Positions 41,653 through 51,404 of a stretch of DNA of 64,000 nucleotides are shown in pieces. Positions within the stretch are counted from its first letter, which is position 1. The number at the start of each line of letters is the position of its first letter. The position numbers and the translations under genes are program-made. The stretch comes from Neptunicoccus cionae (lineage in GTDB: Bacteria; Pseudomonadota; Alphaproteobacteria; Rhodobacterales; Rhodobacteraceae). The notes under the pieces were generated by a model. That model had not been told where the DNA came from, ran no database searches, and saw nothing but the letters and a program-made list of their open reading frames with translations. The DNA lies in the NCBI RefSeq assembly GCF_002860325.1, contig NZ_PKOJ01000001.1, positions 1,149,591 to 1,213,590 on the forward strand, read 5' to 3'.

Positions 41653-43431
41653 ATGCTAGAAGAATTCATCCCGCAGGCCTGGCACGCATGGCTTTCGTTG
41701 GGGGTTGTCGTGGTCATGTTCATCCTCTTCGTGCGGGAAACCTATCCCACTGAAGTGGTTGCCATTGGTGGTGTTGCTTTCCTGTTGCTTACCGGGGCAC
41801 TTCCCTACGCGACAGCCATAGAGGTTTTCTCAAACCCGGCCCCCTGGACTATTGCGGCGATGTTTATTCTGTCCGGTGCGTTGGTGCGGACGGGTGCGCT
41901 TTACAGCCTGTCAAATTGGGTCACAACGGTGGGGGCCACCCGGCCTAAAACCGTATTGGCCGGACTTGGCGTCTTCACGGTGCTTGCCAGTGCGTTCATG
42001 AACAACACCCCCGTGGTGGTTGTGCTGATACCCGTCGCTTTGCAGATGGCGCGAATGATGAAGGTGAAAGCTTCCAAACTTCTCATTCCGCTAAGCTACA
42101 TGGCAATTTTTGGCGGGATGCTGACACTGATCGGTACTTCGACCAACCTGTTGGTTGACGGCGTGGCACGGGCCAACGGGCTTGCGCCGTTTTCCCTGTT
42201 CGAAGTTACTCCGATGGCGGTCATCCTTGCGATCTATGGTGCGATTTATCTGTGCATCATGGCCCCCCGCCTGCTGCCCGAACGTGAAACGATGGCCGAG
42301 ATGTTGCGGGACAAGACCAACATGAAGTTCATCACGGAAGTGGTTGTTCCCGAGGAGAGCGCACTCATCGGGGAGAACCCGCTACAGGTGGATGCCTTCA
42401 AACGGGACGGGGGGCGCGTGATCGACGTGCTGCGCAATGACAATACCCTGCGCTTCCAGTTTCCCGACGTGACTCTGGAGGCTGGGGACCGCGTTGTGCT
42501 GCGCACGCGTATAACCGAACTTCTCGGCCTGAAGGAAAACAAGGAAGTGATCCTTGCTGACAAGGTTTCCCACCGCGAAACCACCACCGTAGAGGCGCTG
42601 ATTACACCGGGATGCCGGATGATCGGGCGGCGGTTGTCCTCTTTGAACCTGCGGCGCCGCTTCGGGGTTTACCCGATGGCGGTGCACCGGCGGAACCAGA
42701 ACCTTGGCCGCGAGGTGGGGAATATTGTAGTGGAAGTTGGCGATACCATCCTGCTGGAAGGCGCCCCGAATGACATCCAGCGTCTGGCACAGGAGATGGA
42801 GCTGGTGGATCTGGCGATGCCCGAAGCGCGGCCTTTCCGCCGTGCTTATGCGCCCATCGTGATCCTCATGCTTGCCGGTGTGGTGATCCTCTCTGCCCTT
42901 GGTGTTGCCCCGATCTTTGCGCTGTCCGTTGTCGCGGTTGCTGTTGTTCTGATGCTGCGCTGCATTGATGCGGACGAGGCCTTCGGCTCGATTGACGGCC
43001 GTTTGCTGGCGCTGATCTTTGCCATGCTCGGGATCGGGTCAGCCTTGCAGGAATCCGGCGCAGTGGCGCTGCTGGCAAACGGGGTTGCCCCGATGCTGCA
43101 CGGTCTTCCCCCATTCTTTGTAATCTGGGCCATATACCTGCTCACCTCGGTCCTGACCGAACTGGTCAGCAACAATGCGGTGGCCGTAGTGGTGACGCCG
43201 ATTGCAATTGCACTGGCTACAGTGCTCGGGATTGATCCGCGTCCGCTGGTGATTGCTGTCATGGTCGCGGCGAGCGCATCCTTTGCCACGCCGATCGGCT
43301 ATCAGACGAATACACTGGTCTACGGGCCGGGGGGCTATTCCTTTACCGACTTCCTTAAAATCGGTGTGCCGCTGAATATTACGGTCGGTCTGCTCGCCAG
43401 TGCGCTCATTCCGCTGTTCTGGGAACTGTAG
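41653..43431 (+). CDS. SLC13-family (DASS) permease with TrkA-C domains, copy 1
   Basis: 592 residues: N- and C-terminal membrane halves of the divalent-anion/Na+ symporter fold (for example IEVFSNPAPWTIAAMFILSGALVRTGALYSLS with SNNTPVV-like MNNTPVVVVLIPVALQMA, and TELVSNNAVAVVVTPIAIALA), separated by two RCK_C/TrkA-C-like soluble domains (residues ~210-390, e.g. FPDVTLEAGDRVVLRTRITELLG). Transport of dicarboxylates, sulfate or similar anions is the family role. Convergent with a paralogue, stops 11 bp apart. Confidence 0.85.
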   Translation: MLEEFIPQAWHAWLSLGVVVVMFILFVRETYPTEVVAIGGVAFLLLTGALPYATAIEVFSNPAPWTIAAMFILSGALVRTGALYSLSNWVTTVGATRPKTVLAGLGVFTVLASAFMNNTPVVVVLIPVALQMARMMKVKASKLLIPLSYMAIFGGMLTLIGTSTNLLVDGVARANGLAPFSLFEVTPMAVILAIYGAIYLCIMAPRLLPERETMAEMLRDKTNMKFITEVVVPEESALIGENPLQVDAFKRDGGRVIDVLRNDNTLRFQFPDVTLEAGDRVVLRTRITELLGLKENKEVILADKVSHRETTTVEALITPGCRMIGRRLSSLNLRRRFGVYPMAVHRRNQNLGREVGNIVVEVGDTILLEGAPNDIQRLAQEMELVDLAMPEARPFRRAYAPIVILMLAGVVILSALGVAPIFALSVVAVAVVLMLRCIDADEAFGSIDGRLLALIFAMLGIGSALQESGAVALLANGVAPMLHGLPPFFVIWAIYLLTSVLTELVSNNAVAVVVTPIAIALATVLGIDPRPLVIAVMVAASASFATPIGYQTNTLVYGPGGYSFTDFLKIGVPLNITVGLLASALIPLFWEL

Positions 43432-43442
43432 GGGCGAACCCG

Positions 43443-45221
43443 TCAAAGCGGCCAGAACACCAGGATTGCAGGAATGCTGACCGCAACGATCAGGATTTCC
43501 AGCGGCAGGCCCGTGCGCCAGTAATCCCCGAAGCGATAGCCGCCGGGGCCGAGGATCAGGGTGTTGTTCTTATGTCCGATCGGTGTGAGGAAGGCACAAG
43601 AGGCCGCCACCGCAACGGCCATCAGAAACGGGTCGGGGCTGACCCCGAGACTTTCGGCCATTTTGATCCCCACAGGGGCGGCCACGATCGTCGTTGCCGT
43701 GTTGTTCAGCACATCCGACAGGGTCATGGTTACAACCATCAGGACGGTCAGAATGACCCAGGCGGGCATGCCTTCGGTCAGCCCGATCAGGGAATTGGCA
43801 ATCAGTTCCGTGCCGCCCGAGGTTTCCAGCGCAACCCCCAGCGGAATCATGGAGCCGAGCAGCACCACAACGGGCCATTCGATATGGGTGTAAACCTCGC
43901 TGATCGGCACGATCCGTGTCAGGGTGAACAGGGCGACCACCACGCCAAGCGCAACGGGCAGGTAGACCAGCCCGAAGGAGGCTGCCACAACTGCGGCCGC
44001 GAATATCCCGATGGCGAGCCAGGTCTTTTCATCCTGCGTCACCTGCAGACCCCGTTCCACCAGTGGCAGGCAGCCCAGCCAGTCCACTACATGATTGTGG
44101 GTTTCTTTCGGGGTCAGCAACAACAGGATATCACCGGGCTGGATGATGGTGCGGCGCACCTGACTGCGGATCGGTTTACCGTTGCGCGAAATCCCCATCA
44201 AAATGGTGTTCTGCCGCCAGTTCAAACCGATCGCCAACGACGACTTCCCCGCGATCCGGCTGTGTTCGGTGACAACAACTTCGCTCAGCGCCAGTCCCTC
44301 ACCGGCGGCTTTGACCTTCTCCTGACGGCGTTCCTGATCAAAATCCAACTTCGCCGCACTGCGGAATTCGTCCAGCGCTTCGGGCCGCGCCTCTAACACC
44401 AGCGCGTCGCCTGCCAGCAGTTTGCGGTAGCGCGCGTTGCCGTAAAGCCGCCGTCCTTCGCGGATCACACCGATGATGGCGATGTCTGCTTTTTCGGCTT
44501 CTTCGGACAGATCAAACGGGGTTTTCCCAATCAGATCACTGTCGGCTGGCACGGTCAGTTCTGCAATGTAGTTGGCATTGTCGAGCAGTTTTTCCACAGG
44601 AGAGTCTACCTCCACCTGCGGGATCAAGCGCCAACCGATGGTCGAAACGAAAAGCAGCCCGCTGATCGCGGCCACCAGACCGACAGGCGCAAAGTCGAAC
44701 ATCCGAAAGGCCTCTCCCAGCGAATCCTCGCGGATGGTGGCGATGATAATGTTGGGCGGCGTGCCGATCATTGTCACCATGCCCCCGAGAATGGTTGCGA
44801 AGGAGAGAGGCATCAGGGACAGACCCGCCGCTCTCTTGGCTTTTTTCGCGGTTTGCAGATCGACCGGCATCAAAAGGGCAAGGGCTGCAACATTGTTCAT
44901 GAATGCGGACAGAACCGCCCCCACGCTGCCCATGATCGCTATATGCGCGCCGAGCCCGCGGGAGCTGTCCACCAGCGCGCGCGTGATCAACCCCACCGCG
45001 CCGGAATTGACCAGCCCTGCTGAGACGATCAGCACCAGTGCCACCACCAGCGTCGCCGGATGGCCAAAGCCGGAAAATGCTTCGCTGGCGGGAACCACCC
45101 CGATCAGCACCCCCACCAGAAGGGCGCCGAAAGCGACAAGATCATAACGGTAGCGGCCCCAAAGCAGCAGCCCGAAAACACAGATGAAGATGACGAAAAG
45201 CAGGATTTGATCAGTGGTCAT
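43443..45221 (-). CDS. SLC13-family (DASS) permease with TrkA-C domains, copy 2
   Basis: 592 residues from the ATG at 45221; a TTG two codons upstream is possible. Same layout as the gene at 41653: membrane half with AFMNNVAALALLMPVDLQ, two soluble TrkA-C domains (ALVLEARPEALDEF and IIQPGDILLLLTPK), and a second membrane half with LNNTATTIVAAPVGI and TPIGHKNNTLILGPGGYRFGDYW, which matches TPIGYQTNTLVYGPGGYSFTDF of copy 1. Substrate unknown. No clear ribosome-binding site. Confidence 0.85.
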   Translation of the reverse strand: MTTDQILLFVIFICVFGLLLWGRYRYDLVAFGALLVGVLIGVVPASEAFSGFGHPATLVVALVLIVSAGLVNSGAVGLITRALVDSSRGLGAHIAIMGSVGAVLSAFMNNVAALALLMPVDLQTAKKAKRAAGLSLMPLSFATILGGMVTMIGTPPNIIIATIREDSLGEAFRMFDFAPVGLVAAISGLLFVSTIGWRLIPQVEVDSPVEKLLDNANYIAELTVPADSDLIGKTPFDLSEEAEKADIAIIGVIREGRRLYGNARYRKLLAGDALVLEARPEALDEFRSAAKLDFDQERRQEKVKAAGEGLALSEVVVTEHSRIAGKSSLAIGLNWRQNTILMGISRNGKPIRSQVRRTIIQPGDILLLLTPKETHNHVVDWLGCLPLVERGLQVTQDEKTWLAIGIFAAAVVAASFGLVYLPVALGVVVALFTLTRIVPISEVYTHIEWPVVVLLGSMIPLGVALETSGGTELIANSLIGLTEGMPAWVILTVLMVVTMTLSDVLNNTATTIVAAPVGIKMAESLGVSPDPFLMAVAVAASCAFLTPIGHKNNTLILGPGGYRFGDYWRTGLPLEILIVAVSIPAILVFWPL

Positions 45222-45264
45222 ACCCAAGACTTAGTCCCCGATCGCCCGCCGGTCATCCTCTATC

Positions 45265-45300
45265 GTTCCATTTTCCACAAATATCCCCGCGCGGAGCGCA
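45265..45300. repeat. Gene-end repeat, type A copy 5 (inverted)
   Basis: On the minus strand: GCGCGGGGATATTTGTGGAA then AATGG; just past the LysE gene's 3' end and 44 bp upstream of copy 2 permease's start. Confidence 0.55.
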
Positions 45301-45306
45301 AACCTG

Positions 45307-45903
45307 TCACTTCAGCAAAAGCACCGGCAGCGCAGAGAGAACCAGCAGCAAAGCCATAAATATATTAAACGCCCGCAACCAGCGGGGCCGGTTCAGGATG
45401 CGGCGGATCTGCTGGCCCATGACGGTCCATGTGCTGACACAGGGCAGGTTTATGATGCCAAAAACCAGACCAACCATCACTATAGAGCCCACAGTACGTT
45501 CCGGCGCATAAGCCGTAATTGCGGTCAGCGCCATGGACCACGCCTTGGGATTGACCCACTGGAACAGTGCAGCCTGCAGGAATGTCATCGGAATGCCGCC
45601 GGACTCTCCTGCACTTGGCGGCGCAGCATTGGCGATTTTCCACGCCAGCCACGTCAGGTAAACAATACTGAAGATTTTCAGAAGCGTATAGGACAGCGGA
45701 AACAGGTCAAACAGCCCGATCAGCCCCAGCCCGACCAAAAGGATCATAACGGTAAACCCGATGCCGATCCCCAACATATGGGGAATGGAACGGGTGAACC
45801 CGAAATTCGCCCCCGAAGCCATCAACATCAGGTTGTTGGGCCCGGGGGTGATCGAGGAAACAAAGGCAAAACCGGCCAGAGCGGGGAGAAGCGTATAGTC
45901 CAT
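45307..45903 (-). CDS. LysE/RhtB family amino-acid exporter
   Basis: 198-residue six-helix membrane protein. [37 protein letters not shown] (residues ~14-50) is the LysE/RhtB signature (PGPN). Further helices: [33 protein letters not shown], [22 protein letters not shown] (typical FQxxNPKA motif), and the C-terminal [22 protein letters not shown]. Exports amino acids or homoserine-lactone-like compounds; substrate unknown. Confidence 0.9.
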   Translation of the reverse strand: MDYTLLPALAGFAFVSSITPGPNNLMLMASGANFGFTRSIPHMLGIGIGFTVMILLVGLGLIGLFDLFPLSYTLLKIFSIVYLTWLAWKIANAAPPSAGESGGIPMTFLQAALFQWVNPKAWSMALTAITAYAPERTVGSIVMVGLVFGIINLPCVSTWTVMGQQIRRILNRPRWLRAFNIFMALLLVLSALPVLLLK

Positions 45904-46065
45904 ATGGCGCTTTATTGCCCGAATGCGCGGGAAGGGAAACAGGCTTTCGCAGTAACGCCGGTTGTAGCGCTCCTATACAGGGAACATGCGGCTTTCGAGG
46001 CGCTTGCCCCCTTGCGGGCAAGCATTTATAGACAGCCCAAAGGAACATTACACGCCGGAGGAAAC

Positions 46066-46806
46066 ATGGCAGGCCATTCCAAATGGGCAAACATCCAGCA
46101 CCGCAAGGGACGTCAGGACGCTGTGCGCTCCAAGCTGTTTTCAAAGCTGGCAAAAGAGATCACTGTTGCGGCCAAGATGGGCGATCCCGATCCCGAGAAA
46201 AACCCGCGCCTGCGGCTGGCCGTGAAAGAGGCCAAAGCCAAATCCGTGCCTAAGGACGTGATTGAGCGGGCCATTAACAAAGCGTCGGCGCAAGACGGCG
46301 AGAATTACGAGGAAATCCGCTATGAGGGCTATGGCCCTGCTGGTGTCGCCGTAATTGTCGAAGCCATGACCGATAACAAGAACCGGACAGCCTCCACCGT
46401 GCGGTCCACATTCACGAAATCCGGCGGCAATCTGGCCGAAACAGGTGCCGTTTCCTTTATGTTCGAGCGCAAGGGGCTGGTGGCCTATCCTGCTTCGGTC
46501 GGGGATGCGGACACAGTATTTGAAGCTGCTATCGAAGCCGGTGCCGAAGATGTGGAAAGCACAGAGGACGGACACGAGATCTACTGCGAGTTCACGGATC
46601 TCAACGAAGTCAGCAACGCGCTTGAAGAAAAGCTCGGGGAATCTGAATCCTCCAAACTAATCTGGAAGCCGACCACCACGACAGAACTGGATCTGGAAGG
46701 CGCAGAAAAACTGATGCGTCTGATTTCCGCGCTGGAAGACGATGATGACGTTCAGACTGTAACAGCAAACTTCGAAATCTCCGACGAGATTATGGAGCAG
46801 CTGTAA
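46066..46806 (+). CDS. yebC: YebC/PmpR family protein
   Basis: 246 residues starting [19 protein letters not shown] at 46066, with GGAGG seven bases upstream; the frame before it is unrelated. The family's three domains are intact ([24 protein letters not shown] [34 protein letters not shown] in the middle). YebC proteins are described both as DNA-binding regulators and as ribosome-associated factors that relieve stalling at proline-rich motifs; which applies here is not shown. Ends at a terminator with a type B repeat in front. Confidence 0.94.
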   Translation: MAGHSKWANIQHRKGRQDAVRSKLFSKLAKEITVAAKMGDPDPEKNPRLRLAVKEAKAKSVPKDVIERAINKASAQDGENYEEIRYEGYGPAGVAVIVEAMTDNKNRTASTVRSTFTKSGGNLAETGAVSFMFERKGLVAYPASVGDADTVFEAAIEAGAEDVESTEDGHEIYCEFTDLNEVSNALEEKLGESESSKLIWKPTTTTELDLEGAEKLMRLISALEDDDDVQTVTANFEISDEIMEQL

Positions 46807-46835
46807 GGCTTCGAGTATTTTCGGAACATTGAAGC
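46807..46835. repeat. Gene-end repeat, type B copy 3
   Basis: GGCTTCGAGTATTTTCGGAA then CATTGAAGC, starting at the yebC stop codon; core shared with 24070 and 40099. Confidence 0.55.
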
Positions 46836-46866
46836 AGGGCCGTGGGACACTCCGCGGCCCTTTTTT
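46836..46866 (+). terminator. Intrinsic terminator after yebC
   Basis: AGGGCCG...CGGCCCT-type stem (GGGCCG with CGGCCC, GGG/TCC inner pairs) followed by TTTTTT. Confidence 0.85.
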
Positions 46867-47176
46867 GTGGGGAACCATCCAGAGCCTGCGATTCGATGGC
46901 TAACAATATTTCCGGTTGTCCGCGTTTTCTTTCCATTAATTTTAACGATAACGTAAAATCAGCGACGTTGCGTCAGCCCTCTCCCTTTTTGCTTTATCCG
47001 GCATTCGCCTGTTATTTGAGCAGAAAATAAGGCGATTTATAGGATTTTCGGGCAGATTGCCGCATGTACTCGGGTCCGAATCCTGTTATCCAAATTTGGT
47101 GATGTATAAATGTGCGCCGGTTTTGCCCGTTCGGGGCGGAGGCCCGGTCGCAACGCTTGAACAAAGGAGGTTTGTC
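46867..47176. promoter_or_regulatory. 310-bp region upstream of pntA
   Basis: No gene seen. Contains an imperfect dyad ATTTTAACG...ACGTAAAAT at 46939-46959 and AT-rich stretches suited to a promoter. The pntA ribosome-binding site AAAGGAGG is at 47163-47170. Confidence 0.35.
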
Positions 47177-48751
47177 ATGCGCATCGGAACTCCCAAAGAG
47201 ATTTTCGAAAACGAAGCCAGAGTGGCAATGACGCCGGACTCTGCACGCCAGTTGCAAAAGCTTGGCTATGAATGTGTCATCGAGACGGGGGCGGGCGAAA
47301 AAGCACGTTTCTCTGACGAGGATTACAAAGAAGCCGGTGTGGAAGTGGTGAAAACCGCTGCAGCCCTGTATAAATCGGCTGATATTATCGCCAAGGTTCG
47401 GCCTCCTGAAGAGATCGAGATAAAACGTCTGCGCAAGGGCCAGACGCTGATTTCCTTCTTCTATCCGGGCCAGAACGCCGAACTGATGGACGCGGCAAAT
47501 AAAAAAGGCGCCCATGTTATTGCGATGGATATGGTTCCCCGTATCTCGCGGGCGCAAAAGATGGATGCCCTGTCTTCTATGGCCAATATCGCGGGTTACC
47601 GCGCAGTTATGGAAGCCGGCAACAACTTTGGACGCTTCTTTACCGGGCAGGTGACGGCTGCGGGTAAGGTACCTCCTGCCAAAGTTCTGGTTGTGGGCGC
47701 CGGTGTAGCCGGTCTGGCTGCAATTGGTGCGGCAACATCGCTGGGCGCACAGGTATACGCCTTTGACGTGCGCCCCGAAGTGGCAGAGCAGATTGAATCC
47801 ATGGGTGCCGAGTTTGTGTACCTTGAATTCGAGGAAGATGCCAAGGATGGCGCTGAAACCGGTGGCTATGCTGCCCCTTCCAGCCCCGAGTTCCGCGAGG
47901 CACAGCTTGCAAAATTCCGCGAACTGGCACCGGAGATGGATATTGTCATCACCACCGCGCTCATTCCGGGCCGTGATGCGCCCAAACTGTGGACTGCCGA
48001 TATGGTGGCCATGCAAAAGGCGGGTTCCGTTGTGGTTGACCTCGCGGCAGAGCGGGGCGGCAACTGTGACCTGACAGTTCCGGATGAGAAAATCGTGTCG
48101 GAAAACGGTGTTACAATCGTGGGGTACACCGATTTCCCGTCGCGCATGGCGGCACAATCCTCGACCCTATATGCGACCAACATTCGCCATATGATGACCG
48201 ACCTCACACCGGAGAAAGACGGTGTGGTCAATCACAACATGGAAGATGATGTGATCCGCGGGGCAACCGCGACCTTTGAAGGAGAGATCACTTTCCCGCC
48301 GCCGCCACCCAAGGTGAAGGCGATTGCGGCACAAAAGCCCAAAGCCGAAGTCAAGGAACTGACAGCAGAAGAGAAAAAGGCTGCAGAAGCTGCCGCTTTC
48401 CGCACAGAGACCCGCAATCAGGTCACACTGCTTGCCATTGGCGGGGCCTTGATCCTCGGGGTTGGTCTGGTGGCACCTGCCAGCTTTATGCAGCACTTTA
48501 TCGTGTTTGTTCTGGCCGTCTTTGTCGGCTTTCAGGTCATCTGGGGGGTCGCGCACAGCCTGCATACCCCGTTGATGGCTGTCACGAACGCGATCTCGTC
48601 GATCATTATTCTGGGGGCGTTGATGCAGATCGGATCGGGGAGTTTCCTTGTGATCCTGCTGGCGGCACTCTCGGTCTTTATGGCCGGTATTAACATCTTT
48701 GGCGGCTTCATGGTGACACGGCGGATGCTCGCCATGTTCCAGAAATCGTAA
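47177..48751 (+). CDS. pntA: Proton-translocating NAD(P) transhydrogenase subunit alpha
   Basis: 524 residues starting [28 protein letters not shown] is seven bases upstream. It carries the soluble NAD(H)-binding domain ([24 protein letters not shown], residues ~174-197; [20 protein letters not shown]), a charged linker ([21 protein letters not shown]), and C-terminal membrane helices ([22 protein letters not shown] onward). This is the fused alpha1-alpha2 form as in E. coli. With PntB it uses the proton gradient to reduce NADP+ with NADH. Confidence 0.96.
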   Translation: MRIGTPKEIFENEARVAMTPDSARQLQKLGYECVIETGAGEKARFSDEDYKEAGVEVVKTAAALYKSADIIAKVRPPEEIEIKRLRKGQTLISFFYPGQNAELMDAANKKGAHVIAMDMVPRISRAQKMDALSSMANIAGYRAVMEAGNNFGRFFTGQVTAAGKVPPAKVLVVGAGVAGLAAIGAATSLGAQVYAFDVRPEVAEQIESMGAEFVYLEFEEDAKDGAETGGYAAPSSPEFREAQLAKFRELAPEMDIVITTALIPGRDAPKLWTADMVAMQKAGSVVVDLAAERGGNCDLTVPDEKIVSENGVTIVGYTDFPSRMAAQSSTLYATNIRHMMTDLTPEKDGVVNHNMEDDVIRGATATFEGEITFPPPPPKVKAIAAQKPKAEVKELTAEEKKAAEAAAFRTETRNQVTLLAIGGALILGVGLVAPASFMQHFIVFVLAVFVGFQVIWGVAHSLHTPLMAVTNAISSIIILGALMQIGSGSFLVILLAALSVFMAGINIFGGFMVTRRMLAMFQKS

Positions 48752-48766
48752 TCGGAGGAAGGTACT

Positions 48767-50200
48767 ATGGAATTCGGATTTACCACCGCCGCTTACGTTG
48801 TTGCGGCTGTTCTCTTCATCCTGTCACTGGGCGGATTGTCCGGTCAGGAAAGCGCGAAACGCGCTGTCTGGTATGGTATTGCAGGGATGGCGCTAGCCGT
48901 TTTTGCGACGCTTGTCGGTCCCGGTTCGGGGCTGTGGCTGCTGTCGCTGGTGTTGATCGCCGGTGGCGGTGTGATTGGCTGGCAGCTGGCCAATCGCGTG
49001 CAAATGACGCAAATGCCCGAACTGGTTGCCGCGATGCACTCTCTTGTGGGCCTTGCAGCGGTGTTCGTTGGCTTTAATGCCCATATCGAGCTTGGCAACG
49101 TGCTGGCGATGGATGACACCGCCAAGAAAAGCCTTGAAGGCTTTGCAGCCTTGCTGGCCAAAAAGGATGCGCTTGAGATTTCGATCCTTCGGGTTGAAGT
49201 GTTTCTTGGCATCTTTATCGGTGCGGTGACGTTCACAGGTTCTGTTATTGCCTATGGCAAACTGGCGGGTCGTGTGGGCAGTGCAGCGACGAAACTGCCG
49301 GGCGGTCATATGCTGAACGCAGGGGCGGCGCTGCTGTCTCTGATCTGTCTGGTCTGGTACTTCAACACAGGTGGCTTCCTGCCTTTGGGCATCATGACGC
49401 TGGCCGCACTGTTTATCGGCTATCACCTGATCATGGGGATCGGCGGCGCGGATATGCCGGTGGTTGTCTCCATGCTGAACAGCTATTCCGGCTGGGCAGC
49501 GGCGGCGATCGGTTTCAGCCTTGGCAACGATCTTCTGATCGTGGTCGGTGCGCTGGTCGGTTCCTCTGGTGCGATCTTGTCTTACATCATGTGTAAGGCG
49601 ATGAACCGGTCTTTCATCAGCGTAATCCTTGGGGGCTTTGGCGGCCCTGCCGGAGAACAAATGGCTGTCGAGGGCGAACAAATCGCAACCGATGCGGCAA
49701 CTGTGGCGGCGCAACTGGATGACGCGGACTCTGTGATCATCGTGCCGGGCTACGGTATGGCAGTGGCGCAAGCCCAGCAGGCCGTGTCCGAACTGACCAA
49801 CCGTCTGCGGGCCAAAGGCAAGAACGTGCGGTTCGGTATCCACCCTGTTGCGGGGCGTCTGCCCGGCCACATGAACGTGCTGTTGGCCGAGGCGAAGGTG
49901 CCTTACGATATTGTGCTGGAGATGGACGAGATCAATGACGATTTCCCCGAAACGGATGTGGTTATGATCATCGGCTCCAATGACATCGTGAACCCTGCGG
50001 CGCAGGAAGATCCGAACTCTCCTATCGCGGGGATGCCGGTTCTGGAGGTCTGGAAAGCCAAAAATGTCATCGTGTCCAAACGCGGGCAGGGGACCGGCTA
50101 TTCCGGCATCGAAAATCCGCTGTTCTTTAAAGAGAACACACGGATGCTGTACGGCGATGCCAAGGACAGTGTGAACCAGCTTCTGGCGAATATTTCCTAA
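48767..50200 (+). CDS. pntB: NAD(P) transhydrogenase subunit beta
   Basis: 477 residues: about eight membrane helices (residues 1-260) followed by the NADP(H)-binding domain ([21 protein letters not shown], ~residues 323-343; [36 protein letters not shown]). GGAGG precedes the ATG, 15 bp after pntA. Operon ends with the terminator at 50241. Confidence 0.97.
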   Translation: MEFGFTTAAYVVAAVLFILSLGGLSGQESAKRAVWYGIAGMALAVFATLVGPGSGLWLLSLVLIAGGGVIGWQLANRVQMTQMPELVAAMHSLVGLAAVFVGFNAHIELGNVLAMDDTAKKSLEGFAALLAKKDALEISILRVEVFLGIFIGAVTFTGSVIAYGKLAGRVGSAATKLPGGHMLNAGAALLSLICLVWYFNTGGFLPLGIMTLAALFIGYHLIMGIGGADMPVVVSMLNSYSGWAAAAIGFSLGNDLLIVVGALVGSSGAILSYIMCKAMNRSFISVILGGFGGPAGEQMAVEGEQIATDAATVAAQLDDADSVIIVPGYGMAVAQAQQAVSELTNRLRAKGKNVRFGIHPVAGRLPGHMNVLLAEAKVPYDIVLEMDEINDDFPETDVVMIIGSNDIVNPAAQEDPNSPIAGMPVLEVWKAKNVIVSKRGQGTGYSGIENPLFFKENTRMLYGDAKDSVNQLLANIS

Positions 50201-50240
50201 CTGGCCGGTGGCGGGTGAAAGCCCGCCCCGCGCAAATCAG

Positions 50241-50273
50241 AACGCCTGCGGATTTCGATCTGCAGGCGTTTTT
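50241..50273 (+). terminator. Intrinsic terminator after pntB
   Basis: AACGCCTGC ... GCAGGCGTT stem with a 12-nt loop and following TTT, forty bases past the stop. Confidence 0.85.
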
Positions 50274-50304
50274 ATATGGGGTAGGGGTGTTTGGGGCAGG
50301 TGTG

Positions 50305-50403
50305 CTACTGCTCGGGGAAGATGTCGTCCCATGTGGTTTCCAGCACCGCTATGACAAGCCATGCGACCATACCGCCGATCGCCATTCCAATCAGAAAATT
50401 CAT
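50305..50403 (-). CDS. Candidate 32-residue membrane microprotein
   Basis: A short open frame encodes MNFLIGMAIGGMVAWLVIAV followed by LETTWDDIFPEQ: one transmembrane segment with small-residue GxxxG-like spacing (IGMAIGGMVA) and an acidic tail. Upstream sequence AGGGCTGAGAC is a weak ribosome-binding site. It is antisense-oriented to pntAB, 105 bp past the pntB stop, in the 452-bp gap 50201-50652. Coding status needs proof; the hydrophobic/acidic layout is the only support. Confidence 0.45.
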   Translation of the reverse strand: MNFLIGMAIGGMVAWLVIAVLETTWDDIFPEQ

Positions 50404-50652
50404 GTCTCAGCCCTTGGTTAAATCAGGTTGTTTTCAATTCCATTCGGGCGTTCAGAAATGAGGGAGAAATGTGTCAGGAATGAGGCTGCTTTGCGCAGCA
50501 CATAGGGGCGCGCCTGCCACTTTGCGTGACATTTAAGCTGCGGTTGGCGTGTTTTTCGGGGAAAAAAGAGCACCGGCAGTGTGGTGCAAGCGGGACAGTT
50601 CCCTGCAGGCACCCGCCCGTTCCCGGGCGGATGTGAAGCATTTCAGGCCGGA
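50404..50652. other. Intergenic region before the peroxiredoxin 3' end
   Basis: No convincing gene. It holds a GC hairpin CCGCCCG-TTCC-CGGGCGG near 50617-50635, downstream of the minus-strand peroxiredoxin gene, without a U-run; it may still mark the transcript end. Confidence 0.3.
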
Positions 50653-51201
50653 TCAGGCTGCTTTTTCAGCAGTTTGCCCGCGCAGCCATTCCAGTACAGT
50701 TTCAGGCTTGGAGACGTCGTAAGGATCGTCAGCCGCGTTATCGCAACGTCCGTCCTCTTCAAACCAACCGTCAACGACACCGTCGCGAACCACAGCAGCA
50801 TAGCGCCAGGAGCGGTGCCCAAAGCCCAGATTGTCCTTGTTCACGAGCATGCCGATCTGACGTGTGAAGTGGCCGGAACCGTCTGGGATCATGCCGATGT
50901 TTTTCAAGCCCAGCGCTTTGCCCCATTGGTACATCACAAAGGCGTCGTTTACGGACACGCAATAGATGGTGTCGATGCCCAGTTCTGCAAATTCTGTAGC
51001 CAGTTCGTCATAGGACGGAAGCTGGCGGGTGGAGCATGTGGGCGTGAACGCACCGGGGAGGCCTATCAGAAGGCAGTTCTTGCCCGCAAACAGATCTGAA
51101 GTGGTCTGATCCTGCCAGCGGAAGGGGTTTTCACCGCCGATGGATTCATCGCGGACGCGGATGTGAAAAGTGACTTCGGGGAGTTTCGAACCTAATTTCA
51201 T
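50653..51201 (-). CDS. Peroxiredoxin of the Prx5 (AhpE/type II) class
   Basis: 182 residues. Peroxidatic Cys in LPGAFTPTCSTRQLPSYDEL (residue ~56), the Prx5 signature GAFTPTCS, with the conserved Arg in HRSWRYAAVVRDGVV. Reduces H2O2 and organic peroxides in the cytoplasm using thioredoxin or glutaredoxin/GSH. No glutaredoxin domain is fused. Divergent from betI with a 203-bp gap. Confidence 0.93.
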   Translation of the reverse strand: MKLGSKLPEVTFHIRVRDESIGGENPFRWQDQTTSDLFAGKNCLLIGLPGAFTPTCSTRQLPSYDELATEFAELGIDTIYCVSVNDAFVMYQWGKALGLKNIGMIPDGSGHFTRQIGMLVNKDNLGFGHRSWRYAAVVRDGVVDGWFEEDGRCDNAADDPYDVSKPETVLEWLRGQTAEKAA

Positions 51202-51348
51202 GGGTCTTGCTTTCTTCTAGTGAATCAGTGCGAAACGGCTTTTACCGTGGCTGCCGACAAGAGCCAATTGCCCAGAACACCTTTGTTGGGGGTGCGTCTT
51301 TTTGCGCTCCCGACGGACGTAGTTTCAATCTCTTACAGATTTTTATTG

Positions 51349-51362
51349 ATTGACCAGTCAAT
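51349..51362. promoter_or_regulatory. Candidate BetI operator
   Basis: ATTGACCAGTCAAT, a 6+6 inverted repeat with a 2-bp centre, 43 bp upstream of the betI start and overlapping AT-rich promoter-like sequence (TATAAAA follows immediately). Position suits autorepression by BetI. Confidence 0.55.
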
Positions 51363-51404
51363 ATAAAACCTTCAATTTGAGACGGTAACAAAACTGAGTC
51401 TTTT

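Noticed and set aside
50418..50612. 64-codon minus-strand frame in the pntB/peroxiredoxin gap
   Set aside because: Cys/Pro/Arg-rich sequence with no ribosome-binding site and no membrane or domain pattern.
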